DNA of 64,000 nucleotides from Saturnia japonica. Taxonomy: Eukaryota; Arthropoda; Insecta; Lepidoptera; Saturniidae. A program made the translations under genes and the position numbers. Under the pieces are notes generated by a model. That model was not told where the DNA came from. It made no database searches and was given only the letters and a program-made list of their open reading frames with translations. The stretch lies in assembly GCA_033032175.1 (NCBI GenBank), contig CM065321.1, forward strand, positions 17,802,301-17,866,300, read 5' to 3'. Of the stretch, positions 33,389-42,409 are shown piece by piece (position 1 is the stretch's first letter; each line of letters starts with the position of its first letter).

Positions 33389-34311
33389 TTTTTTTTTTTT
33401 TTTTTAAAGTGGAGAAACCCGTCATGGGTACACATCCACCCGGGGGACGAGTGGTTATGTGAGGCTCCTACTCACGAAAACTCCACGGTGCACCGTCCGC
33501 TGCCGTAATGGGGCGACACGGAACCAGCGGCAAGGCCCGGAAGGGCCGCCCGCTGACGGAGACAGCCTGGTGAACTAAACTGTCTCCCCGTCCGCCAAAC
33601 CAGCGCAATGGGAAGACAGGCCCCCCGACCCATCTCCCCTTGGTTCAGCCTGGCAGGAGAAAGAGGCGGATGAACCCACCCCTGTCCCCCACCCACCCGG
33701 CTTTGGGTTTTTTATAGAGGTTTTCTCCTCTGCCTCTGCCATAATATTTTGGCATATGGCGGGGGTAAGGGGGCGAATGAACGCACCCCCACCCCGCTAG
33801 CCCGGCTATGATTTTTTACTGAGGTGCTCATCCTCAACCCTCCGGTTATTTTTTAAAGTGGTTTCCTTCCACTGTCCGTCCTTGATTTTTTATGCTGGTG
33901 GTTTTCTCCACCTCCGGCTAGTAATTTTCTAACAAGGTTGTCTTCCTCGGTAATTTTTTAAGGTGGTTGTCTTCCACCGTCCGACCGTGATTTTTTAAAT
34001 GGTGGTTTACTCCACCACAGTCCGTCCGTGATTTTTTAAGGTGGTTTACTTCACCGCCGTCAGCGATTTTTTAAAGAGGTTGTATCCTCTCAATTTTTTA
34101 AGGAGGTTTTCTTCCTCCTCCGCCGTCAAAGACGAGTCCGTCAATAGTGGACGAGCCAAAGCAGGTCCACTCTTGCCCCATCCCCTGTCTCCTCTGATAA
34201 GCAGAGGGGTACAGGGGAGTAACGCCGTCGGTCTGGTATTGGCCGCCAGTCATAAAGACTGACGTTGCCCAGGGCACACCACGAGGAGGTTCCAGACATA
34301 GTGCCCCCTAT
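33389..34311 (-). mobile_element. retroposed non-autonomous element with hairpin array and TSD
   Basis: A 17-nt T run (33389-33405) is the poly(A) tail of a minus-strand insert. The 12 bases TTTGTTAGTACT occur both at 33377-33388 and at 34312-34323, the target-site duplication. The insert is about 923 bp with no convincing protein. The 5' part (minus strand, from 34311) is GC-rich. The middle is an array of about ten short hairpins (33717-34118). The part next to the tail (33406-33700) is GC-rich, including a perfect CGGAGACAG/CTGTCTCCG stem at 33557-33589. It may be a SINE-like derivative or an internally deleted LINE. It has inserted into another retroelement-like sequence that continues to about 34490. 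Confidence 0.75.
33711..34118. repeat. array of about ten covarying hairpins with T6A2 linkers
   Basis: Units of roughly 40-45 nt each carry a 4-6 bp stem with a 6-8 nt loop and are joined by ATTTTTTAA-like linkers. Stems include GAGG/CCTC (33717-33730), TGAGG/CCTCA (33820-33836), AGTGG/CCACT (33857-33873), GGTGG/CCACC (33897-33912; 33962-33978), TGGTGG/CCACCA (34000-34017), GGTG/CACC (34040-34055), AGAGG/CCTCT (34075-34090) and GGAGG/CCTCC (34102-34118). One unit near 33934 is imperfect. Stem sequences differ between units while pairing is kept. Confidence 0.8.
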
Positions 34312-34323
34312 TTTGTTAGTACT
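34312..34323. repeat. target-site duplication, right copy (hairpin element)
   Basis: TTTGTTAGTACT is identical to 33377-33388 and defines the 5' end of the insert at 34311. Confidence 0.8.
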
Positions 34324-34490
34324 GTGTTAAGTATCTCTAACTCTACTGTTTTATTTTGTTTGTTTTTGTTTTTTTAATTATGCTATGTAATTATTATCTT
34401 TTTCCTCACAATACAGGGGAAGCCTAGTGCGGGGGGGGGGGGCTCCAGGCTATATTGTGATACCAAATAAAAGATTATCTTATCTTATAA
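34324..34490 (+). repeat. 3' end of an unidentified retroelement
   Basis: The segment contains a 13-nt G run near 34430 and ends in a TTATCTTATC-type short tandem tail at about 34470-34490, as found at non-LTR element 3' ends. The hairpin element appears to have inserted into it. Family unknown. Confidence 0.4.
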
Positions 34491-34499
34491 AATTATCAA

Positions 34500-36080
34500 G
34501 TGATAATAATCGTAACAAAAACATGAATGTGAAAACGGGGTCAAGTCCGATGGAAACGACATTCGGGGCAAAATAAAAGTGCTGTGATCTAATAACGGGT
34601 GCCAAGTTCCGTAGTTGTTCACTTAATTATAGCTTTAGTGTACGTTCTTCAAAACTACTTGTTACTTTCTTTAATATTTGATGTATATCTTGTCATTTTC
34701 AATTGTAGCTGTTAACAGAGACTTAGCACAGTAACACTATATGAAATACGTGTAACTTCAGAAGTACCACCGCGTCCACTGTGTCCACTGCGCGTTTTTA
34801 AACACACATTCAACAACGCAATAGTTGCACCTGATGCGCGTGATGGCGATGGCAGCGAGTTTGTTTATTGTTTGTTGTGTGTATTGGAGTCAGAGGGCAT
34901 CGCAAACAACCCGCCGGATACGCTCGGAACAACGCCTCCAGCACCGCTGGTACCCGGTGACGTCACAGAAACTCACCTGTTCTGCTTCTGTTACGTAAAC
35001 CTAATCACTAACGTATTATTATACTATTTCACAAATATTTTTATTTTCTTTATCTGGTAATAAACATTTTTACGTATAACTGTACATACATATTGATTAT
35101 GTTGGACTATATATTTATGTTGTTGTTAAAGTATAACCAGCTCCACCCCCCCCCCCCCCACCCCCACCCCACCCCACACACCCACACCCCATGGGCTACA
35201 CATATCATATTATACAAAAAGCAATAATGAAAGTAAGTAAACAACGTAACACGAATATACATAAAGAAATAACATAAAAAGATCTTTTAAAAGTTCACAC
35301 AGATAGGATATTTATTATAGAACGAGTTCCATACAGAAGTGGCGTATGCTATTTGAGATATAACCAATGAACAGAACTGTGATTAGTCGTAACGAGTCAG
35401 GCTCTTGAAACTCTTCTTCCTTCTCTTCGACGCGGCGCGGCGTATGTCGGATCTCAAAAACCATACATCGTTAATAAATATCAAACTGTATTTTTGGATC
35501 CAACAATAATCCTGTTCTTATGATGCATATTTCTGCTATTGTTATTGCACATGATGTGTAACTGAAGGTCATGCAGGTATGTGATTTTATGTTAATAACA
35601 GTAATCGACTTGCATTTAGTCAGGTTAAGATATAGCTAGTTCTTTTATGAAGTCAGTATAGATCAATTTATAAAATGTAGCAATCATCAACAAATGCAAT
35701 TTGCAACAACAAAACAAGTCATCAATTACAACTCGTTGTGTTGTTCAAATTCCAGTTTTTCTAAGAGTAAATCAAAGTCAACTTTATCAAAAGTTTTATT
35801 TTGGAGACAGCTTTCTCCAGCAGCAGATTGAGACATGCATGAGCAAGTATAAGGTTATATTATACCCGTAATGTATCAAGATCAAATGGTTCCGTATAGG
35901 ATGTAGGAGATTCCAAAATCCCTGTTAAACATCAGTATCGTTTTGTTGAACATTCAAAAATACCTCGTTCCCAGTTTTATCTCTTCTAATCGGAAATAGC
36001 GCTAAGCCTTAATGTGAATCCAGTTTCAATCCTCTTTAAGAACAAAAACTGTTGGAAAAAAGAACCGCTCCAGTGACAGT
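34500..36080. other. intergenic, low-complexity C tract
   Basis: No gene is seen. A C-rich tract with CACCC repeats occupies about 35141-35190. The rest is AT-rich without recognised features. Confidence 0.35.
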
Positions 36081-36085
36081 TAATA

Positions 36086-36110
36086 GGTCTTTACCTATGA
36101 AATTGCCGTT
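36086..36110 (+). repeat. mariner left terminal inverted repeat
   Basis: The 25-nt repeat is identical to the reverse complement of 42381-42405 and is preceded by the TA target dinucleotide. Confidence 0.92.
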
Positions 36111-36272
36111 CTGCAGTACTGGCCATTTCAAATCAAAATAATTTTTGTTTGGCTAAGAATTCTAATTTCAAATTAATTTTATTTTAAAAACATGGAATTA
36201 TTTTTCCAAAAGTAGTCCTTTATTTATTGATTAGTGTTACATTGTCATCGCATTTCAATATTTTTTGTCATC

Positions 36273-36512
36273 ATGGATACGTTAAAAATTCGAGTAATTA
36301 TGGAATATGAGTACCGTCGTGGCAGCAACGCGGCACAAGAGGCACGCAACATCAACGACGTTTACGGAGTTAACACTACAAACCAACGCACCACCTGTTA
36401 TTGGTTTGCTCGCTTCCGTTCCGTGAATTTCCACCTGAAAAATGAACCTCGAGGTCGTCCGAAGACTTTGGTCGACAATGACGAATTAAAGGCGATTGTG
36501 GAAGCTGATTAT
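36273..36512 (+). pseudogene. mariner transposase, N-terminal part
   Basis: The segment opens MDTLKIRVIMEYEYRRGSNA, followed by NINDVYGVNTTNQRTTCYWF and NEPRGRPKTLVDNDELK, ending EAD where the LTR begins. This is the paired helix-turn-helix DNA-binding region of a mariner transposase and it is uninterrupted for 80 residues. The ATG at 36273 follows the left terminal repeat by about 160 nt, the normal spacing. The readable frame runs a few codons into the LTR before stopping. Confidence 0.9.
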
Positions 36513-37143
36513 TGTGAATAAAAGGACGTCCACAATATTTTAATGTGTGCTAAATTAATAGCGCTTGTTTTATTCTTGTTTCTTACAAAGTTACAGTAGT
36601 TCGTAGTAACAATGTGGTTTCTTAATAACGTTCTTGACTGTAGTTTGCTTGTAGATTCGCTGCTTGCTGTTGCTGGTGTTGTGGTGTTTCTCGAACTGAT
36701 CGCAGATTCGCTGCTTGCTGTTGTTGTAGTGTTTCTCGAACTGAACGCAGTACTGCCGCCCTCTCTGCTATATTTAACCTCGCCCTTTGCCTCGCAACCG
36801 GTAGTGCGATGGATTCCGTGCGGGGCGTCGCTCAGCCAATGAGCGCGCACGCCCTGTGTGCGCGCTCTCGGCAGTACCATGAGTCACCATGCCAGATGTT
36901 CCGAGTCTGGCATGGTTCATCCTTACAACTAGTGAAATTTATACATTTAAACTTACAACTAGCTATATTCTTATTCTAATCGTTTTAAAATACACATATT
37001 CACACATATTCAGTTATATTATTATATCTATTCCTAACACGTATTTATAAACCTTATTCCTAACACGTAATTATTTCATTTACTTGTTCATTTTATACTA
37101 TTAGACTATCGTTATTCGCTCGCCCCGCTCGCTGTCCGCAACA
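36513..37143 (-). repeat. BEL/Pao 3' LTR (complete, 631 bp)
   Basis: In plus orientation it starts TGTGAATAAAAGG and ends CCGCAACA, giving TG...CA ends. The adjoining GTTCTCCCCCC is a polypurine tract on the coding strand. About 320 nt at its left side match 41440-41764 closely. A partial tandem duplication around CTGCTTGCTGTTG occurs inside. A hairpin of GAGCGCGCAC with GTGTGCGCGCTC lies at about 36841-36867. Confidence 0.85.
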
Positions 37144-37172
37144 GTTCTCCCCCCGGCGTAGCCTGCGCAGCC

Positions 37173-37648
37173 TCACTCTCCTCTCAGGACGGCGAGCTTC
37201 GTCGTCGGGCGCCGGAACACACCGCTCCTCGTCTTCACGTTGGCGCTCCGCACTCCTCCATCTGGTCCGGTGTAGGTTCTCGTGACGATTCCGCGTGGCC
37301 AGGTGTTGCGCGGCAAGGCGGAGTCGACAACCACGACCAAGTCCCCGACGTTCAGAGGGCGCGTGCTGTCGGCTGAGTTCCCGCGTGGCACCAGTGTAGG
37401 GAGGTACTCCTTACCCAGCGCCGCCAGAAATGATCGGCGAGCGCCTGGGTTGCTCGCCAGGTGCACCGGTCCGCCGTGTCGCAGGTCCCCGTCGTAGGCA
37501 TACCCGTCGAACTCCCAAGCAGAAAATGGTTGGGAGTGATCGCCTCTGGGTCCCGCGGGTCGACGCTCACGTGCGTTAGAGGCCGCGCGTTAATCGAATG
37601 CTCGGCCTCCGCGAGCACGGTTTGGAGCACCTCTTCTTTTAGGCGCAC
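37173..37648 (-). pseudogene. BEL/Pao integrase C-terminal region (frameshifted)
   Basis: Two overlapping frames carry the end of pol. The first (37648-37352) has EAEHSINARPLTHVSVDP and ITPNHFLLG, typical of the end of BEL integrase. The second (37466-37173) has GDLVVVVDSALPRNTWPRG and TYTGPDGGVRSANVKTRSG, matching the DUF5641-type C-terminal domain. At least two frameshifts separate them from the preceding frame. The stop at 37173 is 30 nt from the polypurine tract. Confidence 0.82.
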
Positions 37649-38978
37649 GCTCGTTCAAAGTGGCGGCGAGCGCGGTTTTTACTGACCGCACTAGCCGCTC
37701 CCATGCACCTCCCTGGTTAGGCACGCCGGGCAGGATGTAGCGCCACTCGACGCTGAGCCGTAGCCTCTCCCCCCGTAGCGCAGGTGCCCATTCGGCGTAG
37801 GCGGCGCGTAGTTCGGTGTCCGCCCCACGGAAGTTGGTCGCGTTATCGCTGTACATCAGTGCGGGCCAACCTCTTCTCGCTGCCATCCGTCGTAGTGCCA
37901 AACTGTAGTATCGCGGCAAGCGCAGGTTTGCTACATGTTCTAACTGTTGTAGCCAGTCGTCGAATGAACTTGCGTCCTCTTCGGGTATCTCGTCGTCCCA
38001 GCCGATCTGCAAGCGCCACAGGTTCTGCAGGAATATTTTCGCGCGTATCGTGTAGTGGCTGAGTAAGCCGAGCGGGTCATAGATTAACATAACCGCACTC
38101 AGAGCTTCTCGCTTTTTAGGTGCCCGCTTACGTGCGCGTACATTGGCTGGTACCCGATGCATGGACGTGTTAAACCCTAGTTCATCCGTAGCTGCATTCC
38201 AGTATAGGCCCAGGATCTTTTCTTGTTCATGCCCGCCAAGTTGTGCGGGCGATCGTGCGCGTAGCTCGTCCGGTGTTCCACTGAGTACGCTCGCTCGGTT
38301 GCTGCTCCATCCGCGTAACGTAAAGCCGGCTACTGCATGGACTTCTTGTATTTCCCTTATAGTGTGGATAGCTGTTTTTTCATCGTCGTAGCTATCCACC
38401 AGGTCATCCATGTAGTGGCTCTGCGTTATTGCCTTGAACGCGTCTGGATGCGTTCGTGCATGCTTTTCAGCGTTGCGGTCGCGTACACTGTGTGCTATGA
38501 ACGGTGAGCTTGCTGCGCCGAATATCAACGATCTCATTTTATATTTCTGTGGCGGCTTGTTCCGGTCGTTGCCTCGCCACAGAAATTGTTGTGCTGGCTG
38601 GTCCGCTTCGCGTATTCGTATTCTTAGAAACATTTCCTCTATATCAGCAGTGACGGCGACGGGCTTCTCTCTGAACCGGAATAAAATCCCCTGCAGCGAT
38701 CGTAGCAGGTCCGGTCCCTCTAATAACTCGTCGTTCAAACTCGTAGTTCCACTGCGTGCCGCGGCATCGAATACTACTCGTAGCTTGCCGGGTTTGTTCG
38801 GGTTGAATACAGCGAAGTGAGGTAAAAACCAGCTGATGTTGCTAGTCTGTTCGTGTCCCTCGCAGCGTACGGCGTAGCCCTTCTTAAACAAGTTTTTGAT
38901 CTGACTTGTATACGCCGCCGCAAACTCTGTGGAACGATCGATTTTATTTTCTATCGAGTGAAGTCGTCGTAGCGCCAT
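37590..38978 (-). pseudogene. BEL/Pao reverse transcriptase fused to integrase remnant
   Basis: Of 462 open residues, the reverse transcriptase has LRVVFDAAARS near 66-76, VTADIEEMFLRI near 109-120, MRSLIFGAASSPF and the catalytic YMDD at 189-192, followed by the A17-type region to IGWDDEIPEED near 325-335. At about residue 357 (near 37905) the text jumps from LRLPRYY to SLALRRMAARRG and then YSDNATNFRGADTEL, the middle of an integrase core. The RNase H, the zinc-binding domain and the first integrase Asp are missing. The integrase Glu block GGAWERLVRSVK is present. The internal deletion kept the frame. Confidence 0.88.
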
Positions 38979-39014
38979 ATTGTAGCTATTAGGTAGTACT
39001 ACGTCATCGCGGCG

Positions 39015-40160
39015 CTACGGTAGACCTACTTCGTAGCCTTCACTGCGTTGTTGGATCGTTCCGTCGAGTATTCGCGTCGCGCGCTTGTCGGCGTCGCTGA
39101 TTCTCGGTTCGCGGGCTACGCCGAGCGCGTCTATTTTGAAGTGCCGATCTACGAGCTCGTGTAGACTTTCGTTCCGGATCTCGCTGCCAGTGTTGCATTC
39201 AGGTGCGTATATGTCTAGCAGGGCTTCGCTGTGGCCGATGATCACGTGTGGTGCGGTTCCGTGCACCACCCAACCCAGTTGAGTTTTCGACGCCGCCGGC
39301 TGGTTCGGTTTGCCGACGCGTAGCTCTCTGGATACGATCATCTCCCAGTGGTCCGTACCTATCAATATACGCGGCCTCGCCTTCTCATAGCACACCTGCT
39401 TCACTTTCAAATTGCGCAAGTGAGCATGTTGGAGTGTGCTTAGAGACACTGTTTGTTCGCGCAGTCGGAGTCCTTTTATCGTTCGAGCTCGGAACTCGTG
39501 CTTCTTCCTGCCGCCCGGTTCGTACAACTTCGCTTGTACAATTTGGCTATTCGTGTACTCTTTGCCCATATTGACGCCTTGTAGTTGCAGTGGATGTGAC
39601 GGTCCATGCGCTCCGATGTCCTTGGCCAAGTCCTCGTCGATTAGCGATATAGTCGAGCCCTCGTCCAACAGAGCGTACGTGTTCACCGCTCCTTTGGGGC
39701 CCGATATAGTCACCGGACAGATTTTTAGTATAATCTGTCTCGGTTCTATAGTTGTTGCGACAGCCATTACCGTCTCGCTCGTTGACGGTGTCACGTTGTT
39801 CTGAGCTTGCTCTTCGCTATCGCTTGGTCTGTCGTTGTGAAGCGACGAGTGATGCGGACGACGACAGGAGTTAATACCGCACGGCTTTCCTTTGCAGTAC
39901 ACACGATGATGGCGTTTGTCAATACATTTGAAACAGACGCCTTTGCTCTTCACTAGCTCCCACCGTTGCTCGACGTTCAGTGCCTTGTATTGCGGGCACC
40001 GAGACAACGGATGGGGCTTATCGCAGCTAGGACACAGATGTTCGGTTTCTGTGTCCACCGTAGCAAAGACGTTCTGTCTCTTTCTGGCGGCGACTTGCGG
40101 TGCGGCAGGCTTCAATACTTCGCGTCTAGAGGTCGCTGTCGAAGCGATGGCCGGGCGCAT
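39015..40160 (-). pseudogene. BEL/Pao zinc knuckle and aspartic protease region
   Basis: Of 381 residues, the Cys/His-rich segment CPSCDKPHPLSRC and CFKCIDKRHHRVYC lies near residues 43-90. The retropepsin-like domain carries TYALLDEGSTISLIDEDLA near residue 160; the usual DSG/DTG triad reads DEG, as in some BEL proteases. The frame ends at a TAG (39017-39015). The sequence after it continues in the same frame into the reverse transcriptase, so the stop is a lesion in one pol frame, not a natural boundary. Confidence 0.85.
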
Positions 40161-41460
40161 ATGTGTGTTTTAACGCACGGCTCGCTTCACGCATTAGGAA
40201 GCGTGATAATACAACGACCTCTGGATCCGTTGTTCCCTCGTTCTCTTCCGCATAGTCGCACCACCGGGACTTCAGGTGTGGGCTAAGTTTTTCTAACACT
40301 TCCCGAGCCAGCATCGGGTTGTAAAGGTAGCTCCGCTTGTCGAGATTTAGTAAAACACAGACTATGTTTTGTAGTTTTACTGCGAACGCGTTCAGTTCGC
40401 TTGCGGTAGCTCCCGGTCGTGGTAATTTCCGCATATCATCCAGCGCCTTGTCTATAATTACTTCCGGCCTGCCAAAACATTGTTCCAGTGTCCGCATGAT
40501 TTCATCTGGATTGTTCGCGGTGTGTAGTAGCGCTGCCACTGCGTCGCGGGCGTCCCCACGCAGGCTGTTACGTAGGCGCGCTATGTTTTCTATCGGCGAG
40601 AAACGATACAGCTGCGTGGAGTCCCTCATAGCTGCTTTGAATGGCAGCCACTCGTTGATCGCTCCAGTTAATACAGGTAAGTCGGCGGCTTGGCGTGGCG
40701 GTGGATGAGTATGCGTCATCTTTTCCAGTATCGCGGCGAGCTGTTTAATATCACTGCTCGATTGCGACGGTGATTGCGAACGGGCACGTCGTTCAGGCCT
40801 GCGTTCGTCTTGTTGCCGCGCGTCGTTACGGGTACACGGTAATTGTTCCCCCCGTGTAGCTTCGGGCTGTGAGCGGAGCCAGTCATCCACTCGGTGAATA
40901 CGTTCATCTGGCTCCTCTTTCGTTTGCTCACGTACGTCCTCTGCTTCATCCCGTATCGACGTTAACTCGACGGCGAGGCGTTTCTTTATTAATTCCGCCT
41001 CCATACGGAGTTCTTCACGGCGAATTGCGGCTAGTTTCTCTTCCGCTTGTAGCTCGGCGAGGCGTGATCGCATAGTCGCACTCGTCGTCGATCTGTGTGA
41101 GCGTGGCGGTGAAACGTGGCCTGTTCTGACGTCAGTGCGAGTAACAGGTACAGAGGGTGTTCCCTCCGGTCGGGGTGTTCCCTCCGGTCGGGGTGTGCCC
41201 TCAGCCCTCTGTGTGTCTGGCGATAGCGGCGATTCTTCGAATACTCGGACTGTGTTATTTCTGTTTTGTGATTCCATTGCGTCTCCCTGGCTTCTCGTAA
41301 CAACCATTGATCTGGGTACGCCGTTCGTGGATACAGATGTCTTGATAACACGTCGTTTCTTCTTCAAGCGTTGTTGTAGATCGGCGAAATGTTCTGTTCT
41401 TTTTTCTTCCGATCCGGCTTCCGAAGGACCAGATAATATTGTGAATAAAAGGACGTCCAC
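40126..41460 (-). pseudogene. BEL/Pao gag region
   Basis: The open frame is 444 residues. The first ~50 residues overlap the LTR and primer-binding site, so the genuine start is probably the Met of MVVTRSQGD near 41307. A Glu/Arg-rich coiled-coil region (LAELQAEEKLAAIRREELRME) is followed by a DUF1759-like gag core: LPVLTGAINEWLPFKAAM, IARLRNSLRGDARDAV and LEQCFGRPEVIIDKAL. The frame ends at 40126, where the next frame already overlaps from 40160, so gag and protease are offset by one frameshift. Confidence 0.85.
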
Positions 41461-41764
41461 AATATTTTAATGTGTGCTAAATTAATAGCGCTTGTTTTAT
41501 TCTTGTTTCTTACAAAGTTACAGTAGTTCGTAGTAACAATGTGGTTTCTTAATAACGTTCTTGACTGTAGTTTGCTTGGTGATTCGCTGCTTGCTGTTGC
41601 TGGTGTTGGTGTTGTAGTGTTTCTCGAACTGATCGCAGATTCGCTGCTTGCTGTTGTTGTAGTGTTTCTCGAACTGATCGCAGTACTGCCGCCCTCTCCG
41701 CTATATTTAACCTCGCCCTTTGCCTCGCAACCGGTAGTGCGATGGATTCCGTGCGGGGCGTCGC
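41440..41764 (-). repeat. BEL/Pao 5' LTR (truncated, 325 bp)
   Basis: It matches the left half of the other LTR from TGTGAATAAAAGG to GGGGCGTCGC, then stops abruptly against mariner sequence. The ~300 nt that should follow are absent. On the coding strand it is followed by TGGTCCTTCGGAAGCC-type sequence, in the primer-binding position seen in insect BEL elements. Confidence 0.85.
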
Positions 41765-42331
41765 AAAAATGGATTCTGTTTGATAACCGCAAGCGCTCAG
41801 CAAGTTGGTTGGATCCTGGTTCAGCACCTAAACAATGCCCTAAACGAAAACTTACCCCTAGAAAAGTGATGGTCACTGTTTGGTGGTCTAGCGCCGGTGT
41901 GATTTATCACAGCTTCTTACCAAACGGGGTGAGCATTACTGCAGATGTGTACTGTGAAGAACTGAACACAATGATGGAGAAGCTGGCACATCTCCAACCA
42001 GCATTGGTCAATCGCTCGCCTCCGTTGCTCCTGCACGACAACGCGCGACCTCATACTGCACAGCAGACGGTCTCCAAGTTGCAAGAACTGGGGTTGGAAG
42101 TTCTCCGTCATCCGCCCTACCTCACCAGACCTTGCGCCTACAGACTACTACTTTTTCCAGAATTTGCATAACTCCTTGGCGGGAAAAAAATTCAATACCC
42201 GAGAGGCAGTACAAAATGCCTTTGAAGAATTTGTTGCCTCCCGTCCAGCTGATTTCTTTAAGAAGGGCATCAATAAACTGCCACTGCGCTGGCAAAGATG
42301 CATTGATTGCATGGGTGATTACTTCGATTAA
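41765..42331 (+). pseudogene. mariner transposase, C-terminal part (frameshifted)
   Basis: The frame resumes at KWILFDNRKRSASWLDPG and runs through KRKLTPRKVMVTVWWSSAGV, ITADVYCEELN and LLLHDNARPHTAQQT (second catalytic Asp) to the HPPY block. A one-base insertion near 42120-42126 shifts the frame before the third-Asp motif. The correct frame continues as GKKFNTREAVQNAFEEF and GINKLPLRWQRC to a stop at 42331. The first catalytic Asp block is lost at the junction. It is two lesions away from coding and cannot be active. Confidence 0.9.
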
Positions 42332-42380
42332 TACAAATAAAAAATACATGAAAAAAATTCGTTTAAATTTTTTCATACAA

Positions 42381-42405
42381 AACGGCAATTTCATAGGTAA
42401 AGACC
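42381..42405 (-). repeat. mariner right terminal inverted repeat
   Basis: The 25-nt repeat is a perfect inverted copy of 36086-36110 and is followed by TA. Confidence 0.92.
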
Positions 42406-42409
42406 TAAT

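Larger units (their letters stand above)
36513..41764 (-). mobile_element. BEL/Pao LTR retrotransposon, defective, nested in mariner
   Basis: Read on the minus strand the order is a truncated 5' LTR (41764-41440), gag, protease, reverse transcriptase, a fused integrase remnant, a C-terminal DUF5641-like region, a polypurine tract next to 37144 and a full 3' LTR (37143-36513). BEL/Pao identity rests on the gag/protease arrangement, the ALLDEGST protease motif and the YMDD reverse transcriptase with the downstream A17-type region. Defects are a frameshift between gag and protease, a TAG stop between protease and reverse transcriptase, a large internal deletion joining reverse transcriptase to integrase, and frameshifts at the 3' end. 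Confidence 0.93.
36084..42407 (+). mobile_element. mariner element with perfect ITRs, split by a BEL/Pao insertion
   Basis: Left terminal repeat 36086-36110 (beginning GGTCTTTACCTATG) and right terminal repeat 42381-42405 are perfect 25-nt inverted copies. Each is bounded by TA (36084-36085 and 42406-42407), the mariner target duplication. Transposase coding starts at 36273 and stops at 42331. The LTR retrotransposon at 36513-41764 interrupts it. About 60 codons of transposase, including the first catalytic Asp region, are missing at the right junction. Without the insert the element would be roughly 1.1 kb. Confidence 0.93.

Noticed and set aside
33711..34118. Hairpin array as a CRISPR-like array
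   Set aside because: Units vary in stem sequence, the linkers are not unique spacers, and the array sits inside a eukaryotic retroposon with poly(A) and target-site duplication.
37590..38978. Domesticated reverse-transcriptase gene
   Set aside because: It lies between LTRs with adjacent gag and protease remnants and shows stops, frameshifts and a large internal deletion.
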